A stretch of DNA of 64,000 nt from Bacillota bacterium (GCA_023386815.1 JAEWIZ010000032.1:78286-142285), one strand, 5' to 3'; positions 44,231-53,632 are shown, counted from the first letter of the stretch. The notes: a model not told the origin generated them from the letters alone. A program made the numbers and translations.

Positions 44231-45121
44231 TTACGGTATCAGGATACAGTTCTTATCGAGCAGCTGTATTGGGTGATAGGATAGTTTTGAAGTACGTAGT
44301 CCCAGGTCACCGACATCCTCTTCACGGTTGATATATTGAATATCAAAGGAATTCATCATATCGCTGGAGAACTCCTTTACGATCATCTGATAAGAACCTT
44401 CATATTCGCGATTGGCTTTTTCGATGTGAGTGTATAGAGTATCTTTAACGACTTCTCCGATTGACATGGCAACGATGGTTCCCTCAACTTCTATAAAACC
44501 ACCGGGAAGCTTGAATTTTTCCAGATAGGGGAGTAGTTCTAGGGTTCTGGATAGCTCTTCCTGAGCGAGAGAGGCTTCTTTCGCATGATTTTTTTCATAG
44601 TCCATTAGGAAATCAATAATTCTAGGCAGGTTTTCAGTTGTGATCCTTTGATAGTTGTAGTTTGGATAAAGCTTCTTAAACTTGTTAATATGATTTCTTT
44701 GCCCACTGTATCTTCTGCCTGCCATGTTTGCCAGGTCAGTGGCATTATACAGATAGTCCGCCCAGTCTCGGCTTGGTGGACATGGCATACTTCCATTAAA
44801 ATCATCTACTAAAATCTTAGCAGCTTCATCAGGTACAGTACAAAACCATAAAGGGATTTGTTGCTCCTGAGTATATTCCTTAAGTGCATCCATTGCATTT
44901 TTTAACGAACCTCCGCCGATTGGCAGAGTAAATGCAGTATGGTCGATAAACTTTACCTTAAACATCAGCATATCGTCATAAATAGCAAAATGGGACTGGT
45001 AAAAGTCCCGCCACATATATAAAGCACCGATCGTATAGTCACTGGTGCGACTGATTCTGTATTTAAAAAATTCAGCGGTCTTTAAAATGTTATTTGCGTT
45101 AATTGGTTCAAATGTAAGCAT
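44231..45121 (-). CDS. DUF2156 (phosphatidylglycerol-lysyltransferase-like) protein
   Basis: A 296-residue cytosolic protein of the DUF2156 family, a double GNAT-like acyltransferase fold related to the catalytic part of lysyl-phosphatidylglycerol synthase. YSGQRNHINKFKKLYP near residue 137, then LPGGFIEVEGTIVAMSIGEV and HIEKANREYEGSYQMIVKEF are typical. The real substrate is unknown, and there is no membrane domain, so lipid lysylation is not implied. AGGATACTT lies before the start. It is monocistronic and convergent with ftsH. Confidence 0.85.
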   Translation of the reverse strand: MLTFEPINANNILKTAEFFKYRISRTSDYTIGALYMWRDFYQSHFAIYDDMLMFKVKFIDHTAFTLPIGGGSLKNAMDALKEYTQEQQIPLWFCTVPDEAAKILVDDFNGSMPCPPSRDWADYLYNATDLANMAGRRYSGQRNHINKFKKLYPNYNYQRITTENLPRIIDFLMDYEKNHAKEASLAQEELSRTLELLPYLEKFKLPGGFIEVEGTIVAMSIGEVVKDTLYTHIEKANREYEGSYQMIVKEFSSDMMNSFDIQYINREEDVGDLGLRTSKLSYHPIQLLDKNCILIP

Positions 45122-45676
45122 AAGTATCCTCCATGTGACTGTTTGGCAGTCACTTTTTTCGTGACAAATGAATCAGCAGTCTGATTCATCCTTGTGGGTC
45201 AATTCGTTCTATTCGACCCCTTCTGTATGATGACTGTTCTTTCACTATTCATAGATTCAAACTAACTTCTTGTACTATCAGTAACAAATGTGGGTAGAAT
45301 ATCAATAGACATTCAATTATTACGATAGAACAATTTAGTTTAAAACAATTTAGTTTGTAGCATATAAACTATATCATATGATAGGATTTCTGTCTAGACG
45401 ACATCAATCGCTTTCTTAGGATATCATTCCACCAAGCTATTTTACTTATCCATCCCCTTGTTAAATCCAGCTAAGCCGGATTCTCCTTGTGAGGAAATGG
45501 TTTTATATTAAAATTAATAAATAGGGTAGCTTACGAATTGTTAGTTGTGTTAAAATAATATAAATAGTGCTTTTTAAAGCATAGAAATAACTGTTGTAAA
45601 TAAAAATATAAATTCGTGACAAGGAAGTGGCTTGCCAGCTTAATCTTGTTAAATAAAGCGGTAGAATTGAGGAAGT
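45122..45676. other. Divergent intergenic region, 555 bases
   Basis: No gene is seen. Two hairpins lie near the DUF2156 start: GTGACT/AGTCAC followed by six T (45134-45158, plus strand) and ATGAATCAG/CTGATTCAT (45166-45188). A weak promoter-like TTGTTA and TATAAA lies near 45538-45565 for the downstream gene. Confidence 0.45.
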
Positions 45677-47428
45677 ATGAAAATATCACTGATTGCCTTG
45701 AATGCAAAATACATCCATTCCAATCTGGCTGTTCACAGTTTGGTATCATTTGCAAAAAAGTATAAAGCTAAAATTAGTTTAACTGAAATGACAATTAATC
45801 ATTCAGAAGAAGATATATTGAAGGAAATTTATAAGGAAAAGGCCGGTGTGGTAGCATTTTCCTGTTATATCTGGAATATCAGCATGATTCGCAGATTATC
45901 TACGGAATTGAAAAAGATTGCGCCCGGGGTAAAGATATGGTTTGGCGGTCCGGAGGTATCCTTTGATATGGAGCAGTGCCTACGAGAGAATCCTCAGTTG
46001 GATGGTATTATGTTTGGAGAAGGGGAGCAGACCTTTTTGGGACTGACACAATACTATACAGAAGAAAAGGGAAGGCTTGAGGACATTCGTGGTCTGGTTT
46101 TTAGAGAAAGCGCCAAGCTGGTTAAAGATTTTAACCCCGATCAGCTGCCTGGACTGATAATCAGAAATACTCCTGGGGAGCCCATGAGGATGGATGACAT
46201 TCCATTTCCATATGAAGACATGGAGACTTTTCGCAATCGTATTATTTACTATGAGAGTAGCAGAGGATGCCCATTTTCCTGTAGCTATTGCTTATCCTCT
46301 GTAGATAAGAAGGTTAGATTTCGTGACCTGAACCTCGTGAAGAAAGAATTAAAGATTTTCCTTGATTATCAAGTGCCTCAAGTGAAGTTTGTAGATCGAA
46401 CCTTTAATTGCAGTAAGAAGCATGCAATGGGTATATGGGAATTCATCAAAGAACAGGATAACGGGATAACTAATTTTCATTTTGAAATCGCAGCGGATCT
46501 TCTGGAGGAGGATGAAATTGCATTTTTAGCAACCCTAAGACCGGGACAGGTTCAGTTTGAGATAGGGGTGCAATCTACGAATCCTGATACAGTAGAGGCA
46601 ATTCGGAGAAAAATGGATTTTAATAAGGTGGCAGGGAATGTCAGGAAAATAAGTTCAGGAGGAAATATACATCAGCATCTTGATTTAATCGCTGGCCTGC
46701 CTTTGGAGGATTACGAATCCTTTGAAAAATCCTTTCAAGAAGTATATGCACTAAAACCAGATCAGCTCCAACTAGGATTTTTAAAAATATTAAAAGGTTC
46801 ACCCATGGAAATTGATAAAGGAAATTATGGCATCGTGTTTCGTGATACAGCTCCCTACGAGGTGTTGTTTACCAATCATCTTTCCTATGAGGAAATGCTA
46901 AGGATTAAAGGCGTATGTGAGATGGTTGAAGTTTATTATAATAGTGGACAATTTGTATATTCCATTCAATTCTTGGAGCATTTTTATTCTTCGCCGATGA
47001 AGCTTTATCAAAGCCTCAGTGACTATTACGAAAGTACCGGAAAGACGATGTTGGCACATAATAGGATAAAAAGGTATGAAATACTACTAGATTTCTTTGA
47101 AGAAGTCGTGTTAGAATCAGTTACTGAAGTGGATTGTCTTATCCGGGTGTTTACGGAGATCTTAATACTGGATCTATACCTGAGAGAGGACATGAAATCC
47201 AGGCCAGCATTTTCCTCACTAAAACCATCACCGAATGAGCTTCGTGATCTTTATGATAAACATAAAACTAATCATAAAATGATTCATATTGAAAAATTTA
47301 TGTTTGATGTCCTTGGGTCTGCAGCTAGTGGAAAAGCTATACAAAAGGATACAATAATTTTATTTGATTATGCAAACCGCAACCTGCTTAGCAGGGCAGC
47401 TAATATAATGGTATTGGATCTGCAGTAG
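45677..47428 (+). CDS. B12-binding radical SAM protein (DUF4080 C-terminus)
   Basis: A 583-residue enzyme. The first 140 residues match a cobalamin-binding domain (ISLIALNAKYIHSNLAVHSL at the start). The radical SAM domain has the cluster motif CPFSCSYC near residue 200, ESSRGCPF before it, and GGNIHQHLDLIAGLPLE. The last 200 residues fit DUF4080. Such proteins often methylate unactivated carbons, but this subgroup has no assigned substrate. GAGGAAG lies before the ATG. nth follows 63 bases later. Confidence 0.9.
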   Translation: MKISLIALNAKYIHSNLAVHSLVSFAKKYKAKISLTEMTINHSEEDILKEIYKEKAGVVAFSCYIWNISMIRRLSTELKKIAPGVKIWFGGPEVSFDMEQCLRENPQLDGIMFGEGEQTFLGLTQYYTEEKGRLEDIRGLVFRESAKLVKDFNPDQLPGLIIRNTPGEPMRMDDIPFPYEDMETFRNRIIYYESSRGCPFSCSYCLSSVDKKVRFRDLNLVKKELKIFLDYQVPQVKFVDRTFNCSKKHAMGIWEFIKEQDNGITNFHFEIAADLLEEDEIAFLATLRPGQVQFEIGVQSTNPDTVEAIRRKMDFNKVAGNVRKISSGGNIHQHLDLIAGLPLEDYESFEKSFQEVYALKPDQLQLGFLKILKGSPMEIDKGNYGIVFRDTAPYEVLFTNHLSYEEMLRIKGVCEMVEVYYNSGQFVYSIQFLEHFYSSPMKLYQSLSDYYESTGKTMLAHNRIKRYEILLDFFEEVVLESVTEVDCLIRVFTEILILDLYLREDMKSRPAFSSLKPSPNELRDLYDKHKTNHKMIHIEKFMFDVLGSAASGKAIQKDTIILFDYANRNLLSRAANIMVLDLQ

Positions 47429-47491
47429 GAAAAACTGGTAATAGCTGACACGATTGTTTCGTCTTAAGATAGAAAGAAAAGGGGGATCACC

Positions 47492-48190
47492 TTGGCAAAA
47501 AGAAGAATAAGCAGGAAAGAAAAAGAGCGCACGGATCGTATTATACAGGCATTAAATCAGGAGTACTCCATGGAGTACCGGTGCTTTTTAAATCATGAGA
47601 CACCATGGCAGCTTCTAATCGCGACCATCTTAAGTGCACAGTGTACAGATGAACGAGTTAATATGGTTACCAAAGATTTATTTCAAAAATACAAGAGTCT
47701 TAAGGATTTTGCACAAGCAGAGCAGGCACAGCTGGAGCGTGATATCCATTCTACCGGGTTTTATCGTAATAAAGCAAAGAATATTATAGCCTGTGCAAAT
47801 CAATTAATTGATGAACATAACGCAGAGGTACCAAATGATATTGAGGCCTTAACAAAGCTGGCAGGAGTCGGGAGAAAAACGGCAAATGTTATTCGTGGTA
47901 ATATTTATCACGAGCCAAGTATTGTAGTAGATACTCATGTGAAAAGAATCTCCAAAAGACTGGGATTTACGAAGGAAGATGACCCGGTAAAGATTGAATT
48001 TGAATTGATGGATCGACTTCCCAGAGAACAATGGATCTTGTATAATTTACAAATTATTACGCATGGAAGAACCATATGTATGGCAAGAAATCCGAAATGT
48101 GAAGAATGCTTCTTAAAGGAAGATTGTGTATATTATAACGGGCGGAAGAAAAAAGAGAAAAGCCTTGCTACATCAGACAAAATGTCATAG
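47492..48190 (+). CDS. nth: Endonuclease III
   Basis: Bifunctional DNA glycosylase/AP lyase that removes oxidised pyrimidines. The 232-residue protein has the helix-hairpin-helix LAGVGRKTANVI with the catalytic Lys region, the catalytic Asp in VVDTHVKRIS, and the iron-sulfur motif C-x6-C-x2-C-x5-C near the C-terminus (CMARNPKCEECFLKEDC). The TTG start follows AAGGGGGA. The N-terminus carries an extra basic stretch (AKRRISRKEKE). Confidence 0.97.
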   Translation: MAKRRISRKEKERTDRIIQALNQEYSMEYRCFLNHETPWQLLIATILSAQCTDERVNMVTKDLFQKYKSLKDFAQAEQAQLERDIHSTGFYRNKAKNIIACANQLIDEHNAEVPNDIEALTKLAGVGRKTANVIRGNIYHEPSIVVDTHVKRISKRLGFTKEDDPVKIEFELMDRLPREQWILYNLQIITHGRTICMARNPKCEECFLKEDCVYYNGRKKKEKSLATSDKMS

Positions 48191-48251
48191 AATATTCCAT
48201 ACATTCCAAGGCATTTTCGAGGTTTTTCTGTATAGGACAAAGGGCATGGGA

Positions 48252-48875
48252 TCATAATATAGGTCTAGAAAACTGAATAGCCTTTAAGTCAGTGATTAAT
48301 TTATCCTGGTCGTGTATCGCTAATTCGGATACGGTTTTGATTAAAGCATCAATTTTTTCTGGAGTTTCCTGTTTTCTATATATCTCTGCTAGGAGTTTAT
48401 AGGTGTTTGTTACGTCGGAGCCAATGCTTATGGCGTATTCCAGGACAGCTTTAGCTTCCTGAATATCACCCTTGTGAGAAAGACGTTCGGCCCATTTTTG
48501 CAGTATGCTTACAAGTATGGTATAATTATTATCATATTCTAGGAGCTGTGGGAAGTTTGCTGCACCGTATTTATTTTTAAGATCGGTATTCGTACACCCG
48601 GAAAGGTTTAATATCTTTTTATTTGCTAAGCCTAGGATAATATCGCGGTAGGAGTTTATCGTTTCATCCTCATTCTCGTTCAAAGGCAGTTCTTCAGAAT
48701 GAATGGTGATATAATTAAGACCTGATATATCAGCGCGACGAACAAGGTTAGATTTATTTTCCTTATCCCAGAAGGAGTCGGAGGCAATTTTTGAACTTTT
48801 TGAGGATTTCCTGAGTTCATATTGAAGCCATAAGATGAAAATAATTACGAATGCTGATAATACTGGAATCGGCAT
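48252..48875 (-). CDS. Membrane-anchored hypothetical protein with TPR-like helices
   Basis: A 207-residue protein with one N-terminal membrane helix (residues 2-18) and a soluble region. The C-terminal half has paired helices like TPR units (LQKWAERLSHKGDIQEAKAVLEYAI, then TYKLLAEIYRKQETPEKIDALI). No family was recognised. The ATG at 48875 is preferred over one at 48905 because AAAGGTTG precedes it and the membrane helix then starts at once. It is divergent from the micropeptide and vanW genes. Confidence 0.65.
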   Translation of the reverse strand: MPIPVLSAFVIIFILWLQYELRKSSKSSKIASDSFWDKENKSNLVRRADISGLNYITIHSEELPLNENEDETINSYRDIILGLANKKILNLSGCTNTDLKNKYGAANFPQLLEYDNNYTILVSILQKWAERLSHKGDIQEAKAVLEYAISIGSDVTNTYKLLAEIYRKQETPEKIDALIKTVSELAIHDQDKLITDLKAIQFSRPIL

Positions 48876-48945
48876 AGAATCACAACCTTTCTTTTTGGAA
48901 AACAAGTAAAATTAGCTGCCCAAGGCAGTAGACTGGAGGTAATAT

Positions 48946-49050
48946 ATGAATTTTCATAACAAAAAAACTCAAAGAGTTATTTCATCTATTATTGTTGTAG
49001 TAATGATATTAACTTTCGTAGCTTCCTATGTTTTGAGCGTACTGAATTAG
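48946..49050 (+). CDS. Prli42-like membrane micropeptide
   Basis: A 34-residue peptide: a short basic start (MNFHNKKTQR) and one membrane helix (VISSIIVVVMILTFVASYVL). TGGAGGT lies 7 bases before the ATG, a strong ribosome site, and the frame is clean. Size and shape resemble Prli42, which anchors the stressosome in Listeria; no stressosome genes are in the window, so the role is inferred by shape only. Confidence 0.65.
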   Translation: MNFHNKKTQRVISSIIVVVMILTFVASYVLSVLN

Positions 49051-49140
49051 TAGCTAGTTAAGGAATGCTAGGCTTCATTCATTGCAGTTTAATATAATAT
49101 AAACAATAAGAAAGCAAATGTCAATGAAGGAAAGATTTTC

Positions 49141-49168
49141 TTGAATAATCTTAGGTTTATGATAAAAT
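49141..49168 (+). promoter_or_regulatory. Promoter of the vanW-like gene
   Basis: TTGAAT (49141-49146) and TAAAAT (49163-49168) are 16 bases apart, about 75 bases before the start codon. Confidence 0.5.
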
Positions 49169-49242
49169 AGGAAGAAGTTACATAAATACTACAGATAATT
49201 ATAGGAAAGATTATTGTTAATAGAAAAGGAGGATGTACGAGC

Positions 49243-50721
49243 ATGAATAGAAAGCTATTTTCAGCGATATTAGTTTTATCGCTTTCCTTAATTCTAGGGA
49301 ATGCTATGTATGCATCTGCGGAAGAAGAGAAAACTATTTGCCAGGGAGTTACGATAGATGATGTAGATGTCAGCGGGATGACAAAGGCTCAGGCAGAAGA
49401 AGCAGTGAAAGGTTTTGTTGAGGCCTTACAAGCAAAAGGAGTTGCGGTTAGAGTACATGATAATACGATATATGCTACTTTGGGTGATTTAGGTTACACA
49501 ACGGATTATAGTGGCATCGTTGATCAGGCACTGGACTTAGGCCAATCGGGAAACCTAATAAAGAGATACAAGGATTTGAAGGATATTGAACAGGGAAATC
49601 ATACGTATTCTCTGGAATTTACCTACGATACGGAGAAAATTAAGAAGCTGGTAGCGAAAGAAGTCAGCTCCTATAATATTGATCCGGTAAGTGCAACAGT
49701 GACAAGAGAAAGTGGGAATTTTGTTTATACAGATCATGTTGTAGGCAGCAAAGTAAATGTTGAGAAGACAGTTAAATTAATTGAAGATGCAATTAATAAC
49801 TGGGATAGGCAGGACATCCTGGTGGATGCTGTTGTAGAAGAAGACTTGCCAAAATACACCCTTGAGGATGTTAAAAAATGTAATACAGTAATTGGCTCCT
49901 ATACAACGGAGTATACGACATCCGCACAGGGAAGAGCAGCAAACCTGGCGAATGGTGCTAGATTAATCAATAATACAGTTTTATACCCGGGAGATGTATT
50001 TAATTCCTATGATAAGTTGACACCATTTACTGAGAAAAATGGGTATTTTATTGCAGGCGCATACCTGAATGGCGTTGTAGTAGATAGCGTAGGCGGCGGT
50101 GCTTGTCAGGTTACAACTACTTTATATAACGCTGTATTGGAAGCTGAGTTAGAAGTAGTGGAACGTTTTCCTCACTCGATGACGATTAGCTATGTAGACT
50201 TGTCCAGAGATGCAGCAATCGCTGGAACCTATAAAAACTTTCAGTTTAAGAATAATACAGATGCACCGATATTAGTAGAAGCAACCACAAGGGATAGAAG
50301 GATTACCTTTAAGCTCTGGGGTCAGGAAACAAGAGATACGGAGAAACGAAAGGTGAAGTACGTAACAGAAGTGCTTTCAAAAACGAATCCTCCAGCAGAC
50401 GTCATCTCAAAAGATCCGACTCAACCAACAACTTATCGTCAAGTAACACAGACTGCTCATATTGGATATAAAGCAAAGCTGTGGAAGGTAGTATACGAAA
50501 ATGGAAAAGAGGTAAGCCGTGAATTAGTTAATACCAGTAACTATGCAGCTGCTCCTCAATATGTGACAATTGGTACAAAGGAAGAGGAGCCGGAACCAAC
50601 GGTAGAACCGACCAAGGCACCAACAAAAACACCGACCAAGGCTCCTACAAAAGCACCGACTAAGGCGCCAACAAATCCGGATGATAATACCGACGATACA
50701 AACACAGAGGTAGAAGAGTAA
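49243..50721 (+). CDS. Secreted VanW-family protein with G5-like end
   Basis: A 492-residue exported protein. The signal peptide (residues 1-27) ends at ASAEE. A peptidoglycan-binding-like domain (PG_binding_4, DDVDVSGMTKAQAEEAV and later repeats) is followed by the VanW domain (GRAANLANGARLINNTVL, PGDVFNSYDKLTPFTEKNGY, GGGACQVTTTLYNAVLEAEL). A G5-like region and a KAPT-repeat, Pro/Thr-rich acidic tail follow. The function of VanW is not settled; a cell-wall role is likely, and drug resistance should not be assumed. AAAGGAGG precedes the ATG. Confidence 0.92.
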   Translation: MNRKLFSAILVLSLSLILGNAMYASAEEEKTICQGVTIDDVDVSGMTKAQAEEAVKGFVEALQAKGVAVRVHDNTIYATLGDLGYTTDYSGIVDQALDLGQSGNLIKRYKDLKDIEQGNHTYSLEFTYDTEKIKKLVAKEVSSYNIDPVSATVTRESGNFVYTDHVVGSKVNVEKTVKLIEDAINNWDRQDILVDAVVEEDLPKYTLEDVKKCNTVIGSYTTEYTTSAQGRAANLANGARLINNTVLYPGDVFNSYDKLTPFTEKNGYFIAGAYLNGVVVDSVGGGACQVTTTLYNAVLEAELEVVERFPHSMTISYVDLSRDAAIAGTYKNFQFKNNTDAPILVEATTRDRRITFKLWGQETRDTEKRKVKYVTEVLSKTNPPADVISKDPTQPTTYRQVTQTAHIGYKAKLWKVVYENGKEVSRELVNTSNYAAAPQYVTIGTKEEEPEPTVEPTKAPTKTPTKAPTKAPTKAPTNPDDNTDDTNTEVEE

Positions 50722-50755
50722 TATACTTGAAAGAAAACATTATTGGAGATAAATC

Positions 50756-51739
50756 ATGAACCTTGGTAAAGTACCCGAAACAATCCTTAAAAGGTCAATA
50801 CTCAATCAAATAAAGCATAGACGTGAAGAAGTGCTGGTAGGTCCAGGTATCGGTGAGGATTGCAGTGTTCTTACTGTTGCTGAGGATGAGGTCCTGGTCA
50901 TGTCAACGGATCCTATTACCGGAACCGTCCAGGACATTGGTACACTTGCTGTCCATATTACCGCTAATGATATTGCTTCTAACGGTGCTGAGATTATCGG
51001 AATAATGTTAACGATCCTACTGCCCGAGGGAACCTTAGAAGCGGATCTAAGGGCTATGATGCAGGAGATTGAAGCTGTCTGCAGTAAGCTGAAGATAGAT
51101 GTTATTGGTGGACATACTGAGATTACGAAGGCAGTTAACCAATCAATTGTTACAGTTACCGGAGTTGGTAAAATGAAGCGCAGTGAAGTAATTAAAACAG
51201 CAGGTGCAAAGCCGGGACAGGAAATCGTAATGACGAAATGGGCTGGCATAGAAGGCACCGCCATTATAGCTGCAGCGAAGGAAGAGGAGCTTAAGACAAA
51301 ATACAGTGCAAGCTTCATTGAAGGAGCGAAAAAACTGATTGAGCATATCAGTGTTGTACCGGAAGCGATGATAGCTAGAAGTGCCGGTGTAACTTCAATG
51401 CATGATATCACTGAAGGCGGAATATTCGGTGCTTTATGGGAAATTGGAGTAGCTTCAAAGGTTGGATTAGAAGTAGATTTAAAGAAAATACCACTAAAAC
51501 AGGAAACAGTAGAAATCTGTGAGTTTTATGATATTAATCCATATATGTTGATTTCCAGCGGATGTATGTTGATTATTACTGATAAAGCGAATCAATTAGT
51601 GGATCAATTAATATCAAACGGAATTAAAAGTGCCGTTATTGGACGTATTACGGAAGGAAATGACCGTATTATAATCAATGAGGACGAAAGACGTTATCTG
51701 GAACCACCGAAAAGTGATGAGTTATATAAGGTAATGTGA
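50756..51739 (+). CDS. AIR synthase-related protein (HypE/PurM-like)
   Basis: A 327-residue ATP-binding protein of the PurM/HypE fold. GPGIGEDCSVL near residue 29 is the nucleotide-binding start, TDPITG the next strand, and IGGHTEIT, then SMHDITEGGIFGALWE, are family signatures. It lacks the C-terminal PRIC-type cysteine end of HypE, and no hydrogenase maturation genes are near, so it is probably not hydrogenase-linked. The substrate is unknown. It starts 34 bases after the vanW-like stop and precedes the Lrp-aminotransferase pair. Confidence 0.85.
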   Translation: MNLGKVPETILKRSILNQIKHRREEVLVGPGIGEDCSVLTVAEDEVLVMSTDPITGTVQDIGTLAVHITANDIASNGAEIIGIMLTILLPEGTLEADLRAMMQEIEAVCSKLKIDVIGGHTEITKAVNQSIVTVTGVGKMKRSEVIKTAGAKPGQEIVMTKWAGIEGTAIIAAAKEEELKTKYSASFIEGAKKLIEHISVVPEAMIARSAGVTSMHDITEGGIFGALWEIGVASKVGLEVDLKKIPLKQETVEICEFYDINPYMLISSGCMLIITDKANQLVDQLISNGIKSAVIGRITEGNDRIIINEDERRYLEPPKSDELYKVM

Positions 51740-51753
51740 TATCGCTATAACAT

Positions 51754-51836
51754 AGGAGGCCAAAGCCTCCAAAATCAGGAGGCCAAAGCCTCCCCAAATC
51801 AGGAGGCCAAAGCCTCCCCAAATCAGGAGGCTTGCG
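51754..51836 (+). repeat. Tandem SD/anti-SD hairpins before lrp
   Basis: Three units of AGGAGGCCAAAGCCTCC plus a 6-7 base spacer lie at 51754-51776, 51777-51800 and 51801-51824. Each folds as GGAGGC-CAAA-GCCTCC. A fourth, half unit AGGAGGC (51825-51831) is the ribosome site of the next gene. Each GCCTCC could pair with its own partner or with the true ribosome site. Confidence 0.9.
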
Positions 51837-52319
51837 ATGAAAGAGAAAATCTTAACAGCGATTGATAAAAACAGTAAGATATCAACCGCAGATCTGGCCA
51901 TTATGTTAGGAGCAACAGAGGAAGAAATTGTTGCCTTAATTAAGCAAATGGAAGAAGAATCAGTTATTTGTGGATATCCAACTCTGATTAATTGGGATAA
52001 GATAGAATGTGAAAGAGTGACCGCTTTGATTGAGTTGAAGGTGACACCACAGCGTGGCCTTGGATTTGATAAAATTGCAGAACGTATTTATCAATTTGAT
52101 GAGGTACAATCCGTTTATCTGATGTCAGGAGGGTTTGATCTGACTGTGATTTTGGAAGGTAGAACCATGAGAGAGGTTGCGAACTTTGTATCAGAAAAGC
52201 TGGCTCCGATGGATGCTATTCTAAGCACTGCAACACATTTTGTATTAAAGAAATACAAGGAACATGGATTACCGCTGGTACAAACCAAACATGATGAAAG
52301 GATGCTGATTACGCCTTGA
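51837..52319 (+). CDS. Lrp/AsnC-family transcriptional regulator
   Basis: A 160-residue regulator. The N-terminal helix-turn-helix (KISTADLAIMLGATEEEIVALIKQMEEESVI) is followed by the ligand-binding RAM/ferredoxin-like domain (ERVTALIELKVTPQRG, VQSVYLMSGGFDLTVILEGR). It probably senses an amino acid. Its stop overlaps the aminotransferase start, so the two are translated together and it may control amino-acid turnover. Its leader carries the tandem SD hairpins. Confidence 0.92.
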   Translation: MKEKILTAIDKNSKISTADLAIMLGATEEEIVALIKQMEEESVICGYPTLINWDKIECERVTALIELKVTPQRGLGFDKIAERIYQFDEVQSVYLMSGGFDLTVILEGRTMREVANFVSEKLAPMDAILSTATHFVLKKYKEHGLPLVQTKHDERMLITP

Positions 52320-53479
52320 AAAACCCATTAGCAAAAGTAGTTGTCGATATGCCGCCCTCCGGTATACGTAAGTTTTTCGATATTGTTAGCGAGATGAAGG
52401 ATGCAATATCTCTGGGTGTTGGTGAGCCAGACTTTGATACGCCTTGGCATATTAGGGAAGAGGGAATCTATTCCCTGGAGAAGGGAAAGACTTTCTATAC
52501 ATCAAATGCAGGCTTAAAAGAGTTAAAGCAGGAAATCTGTAACTATTTAAAAAGACGTTTTGATTTGGACTATGACTATAATAAAGAGACTATCGTTACA
52601 GTAGGCGGTAGTGAGGCTATCGATATTGCAATGCGGGCTATGCTTGAGCCGGGAGATGAGGTGTTAATACCTCAGCCCTGCTATGTCTCCTACCATCCTT
52701 GTACCGTATTAGCTGGTGGAACACCTGTAGTGATTGAGTTGAAGGGTGAAAATGACTTCAAGCTAACAAGACAGGAGTTGTTAGATGCTATTACAGACAG
52801 GACAAAGATTTTAGTTCTGGCATTTCCAAATAATCCTACGGGTGCCATTATGGATTATGATGATTTAAAGGATATTGTAGATGTAATTATTGAACATGAT
52901 ATTGTTGTTATTTCTGACGAAATTTACTCTGAGCTTACCTATGGTAAGGAGCACGTTTCCATCGCATCTTTTCCCGGAATGAAGGAACGGACTATTGTAA
53001 TCAATGGATTTTCAAAATCATATGCGATGACTGGCTGGAGACTGGGATATGCAGTAGGACCAGCTTTAATTATTGAACAAATGATTAAGATTCATCAATT
53101 TGCAATTATGTGTGCTCCAACAACTAGCCAGTATGCAGGTGTTGAAGCTCTAAAAAATGGTGATACCGATGTTGCTATGATGCGTGACGCATACGATAAA
53201 CGACGCAGATATGTTATCCATTCCTTGCGTAATATGGGCTTGGAATGTTTTGAACCTTACGGTGCCTTCTATGTATTTCCCTGTATTAAGAGCTTGGGTA
53301 TGTCTTCAGAGGAGTTCGCGACACAACTATTACAGGAAGAGAAGGTAGCAGTTGTTCCCGGTACGGCCTTTGGTGACTGTGGTGAGGGTTACTTAAGAAT
53401 TTCTTATGCATATTCCATAGAGAATTTAAAGATTGCATTGGAGAGAATAGAACGATTTGTAGCACGTCATAAACAATAA
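52316..53479 (+). CDS. PLP-dependent class I/II aminotransferase
   Basis: A 387-residue enzyme of fold type I. The PLP lysine is Lys234 in NGFSKSYAMTGWRLGY; GVGEPDFDTP at the start and FPNNPTGAIMD near residue 165 are typical; the arginine of YLRISYA near the end binds the substrate carboxylate. The amino acid used is not evident. The TTG start overlaps the stop of the Lrp gene (TTGA), coupling the two; such Lrp-aminotransferase pairs are often found in clostridia. Confidence 0.94.
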   Translation: MKNPLAKVVVDMPPSGIRKFFDIVSEMKDAISLGVGEPDFDTPWHIREEGIYSLEKGKTFYTSNAGLKELKQEICNYLKRRFDLDYDYNKETIVTVGGSEAIDIAMRAMLEPGDEVLIPQPCYVSYHPCTVLAGGTPVVIELKGENDFKLTRQELLDAITDRTKILVLAFPNNPTGAIMDYDDLKDIVDVIIEHDIVVISDEIYSELTYGKEHVSIASFPGMKERTIVINGFSKSYAMTGWRLGYAVGPALIIEQMIKIHQFAIMCAPTTSQYAGVEALKNGDTDVAMMRDAYDKRRRYVIHSLRNMGLECFEPYGAFYVFPCIKSLGMSSEEFATQLLQEEKVAVVPGTAFGDCGEGYLRISYAYSIENLKIALERIERFVARHKQ

Positions 53480-53489
53480 ACAAGCCAGT

Positions 53490-53540
53490 AGCAGCCGGAA
53501 AGCTTACTTAAGTCAGCTTTAGGCTGCTGTCTATTTTTTT
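53490..53540 (+). terminator. Terminator after the aminotransferase
   Basis: AGCAGCC (53490-53496) pairs with GGCTGCT (53522-53528) with an inner AAGCT/AGCTT stem; seven T residues follow at 53534-53540. Confidence 0.8.
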
Positions 53541-53632
53541 AGAGATCAAAATTACGAGTGATATAATAGTAATAATTGTTTGAAAAAGATGACGAATTAA
53601 GACGGAAACGCACGATATTTTGACTATAATAG

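Noticed and set aside
49243..50721. Vancomycin resistance gene
   Set aside because: VanW-domain proteins are common in Firmicutes without resistance; no vanA/B, vanH or vanX genes are near.
50806..51411. 201-codon minus-strand frame
   Set aside because: It is antisense to the AIR-synthase-like gene, whose family motifs are clear.
51754..51836. CRISPR-like array
   Set aside because: The units are 17-bp palindromes with 6-7 base spacers that are nearly identical; CRISPR spacers are longer and unique.
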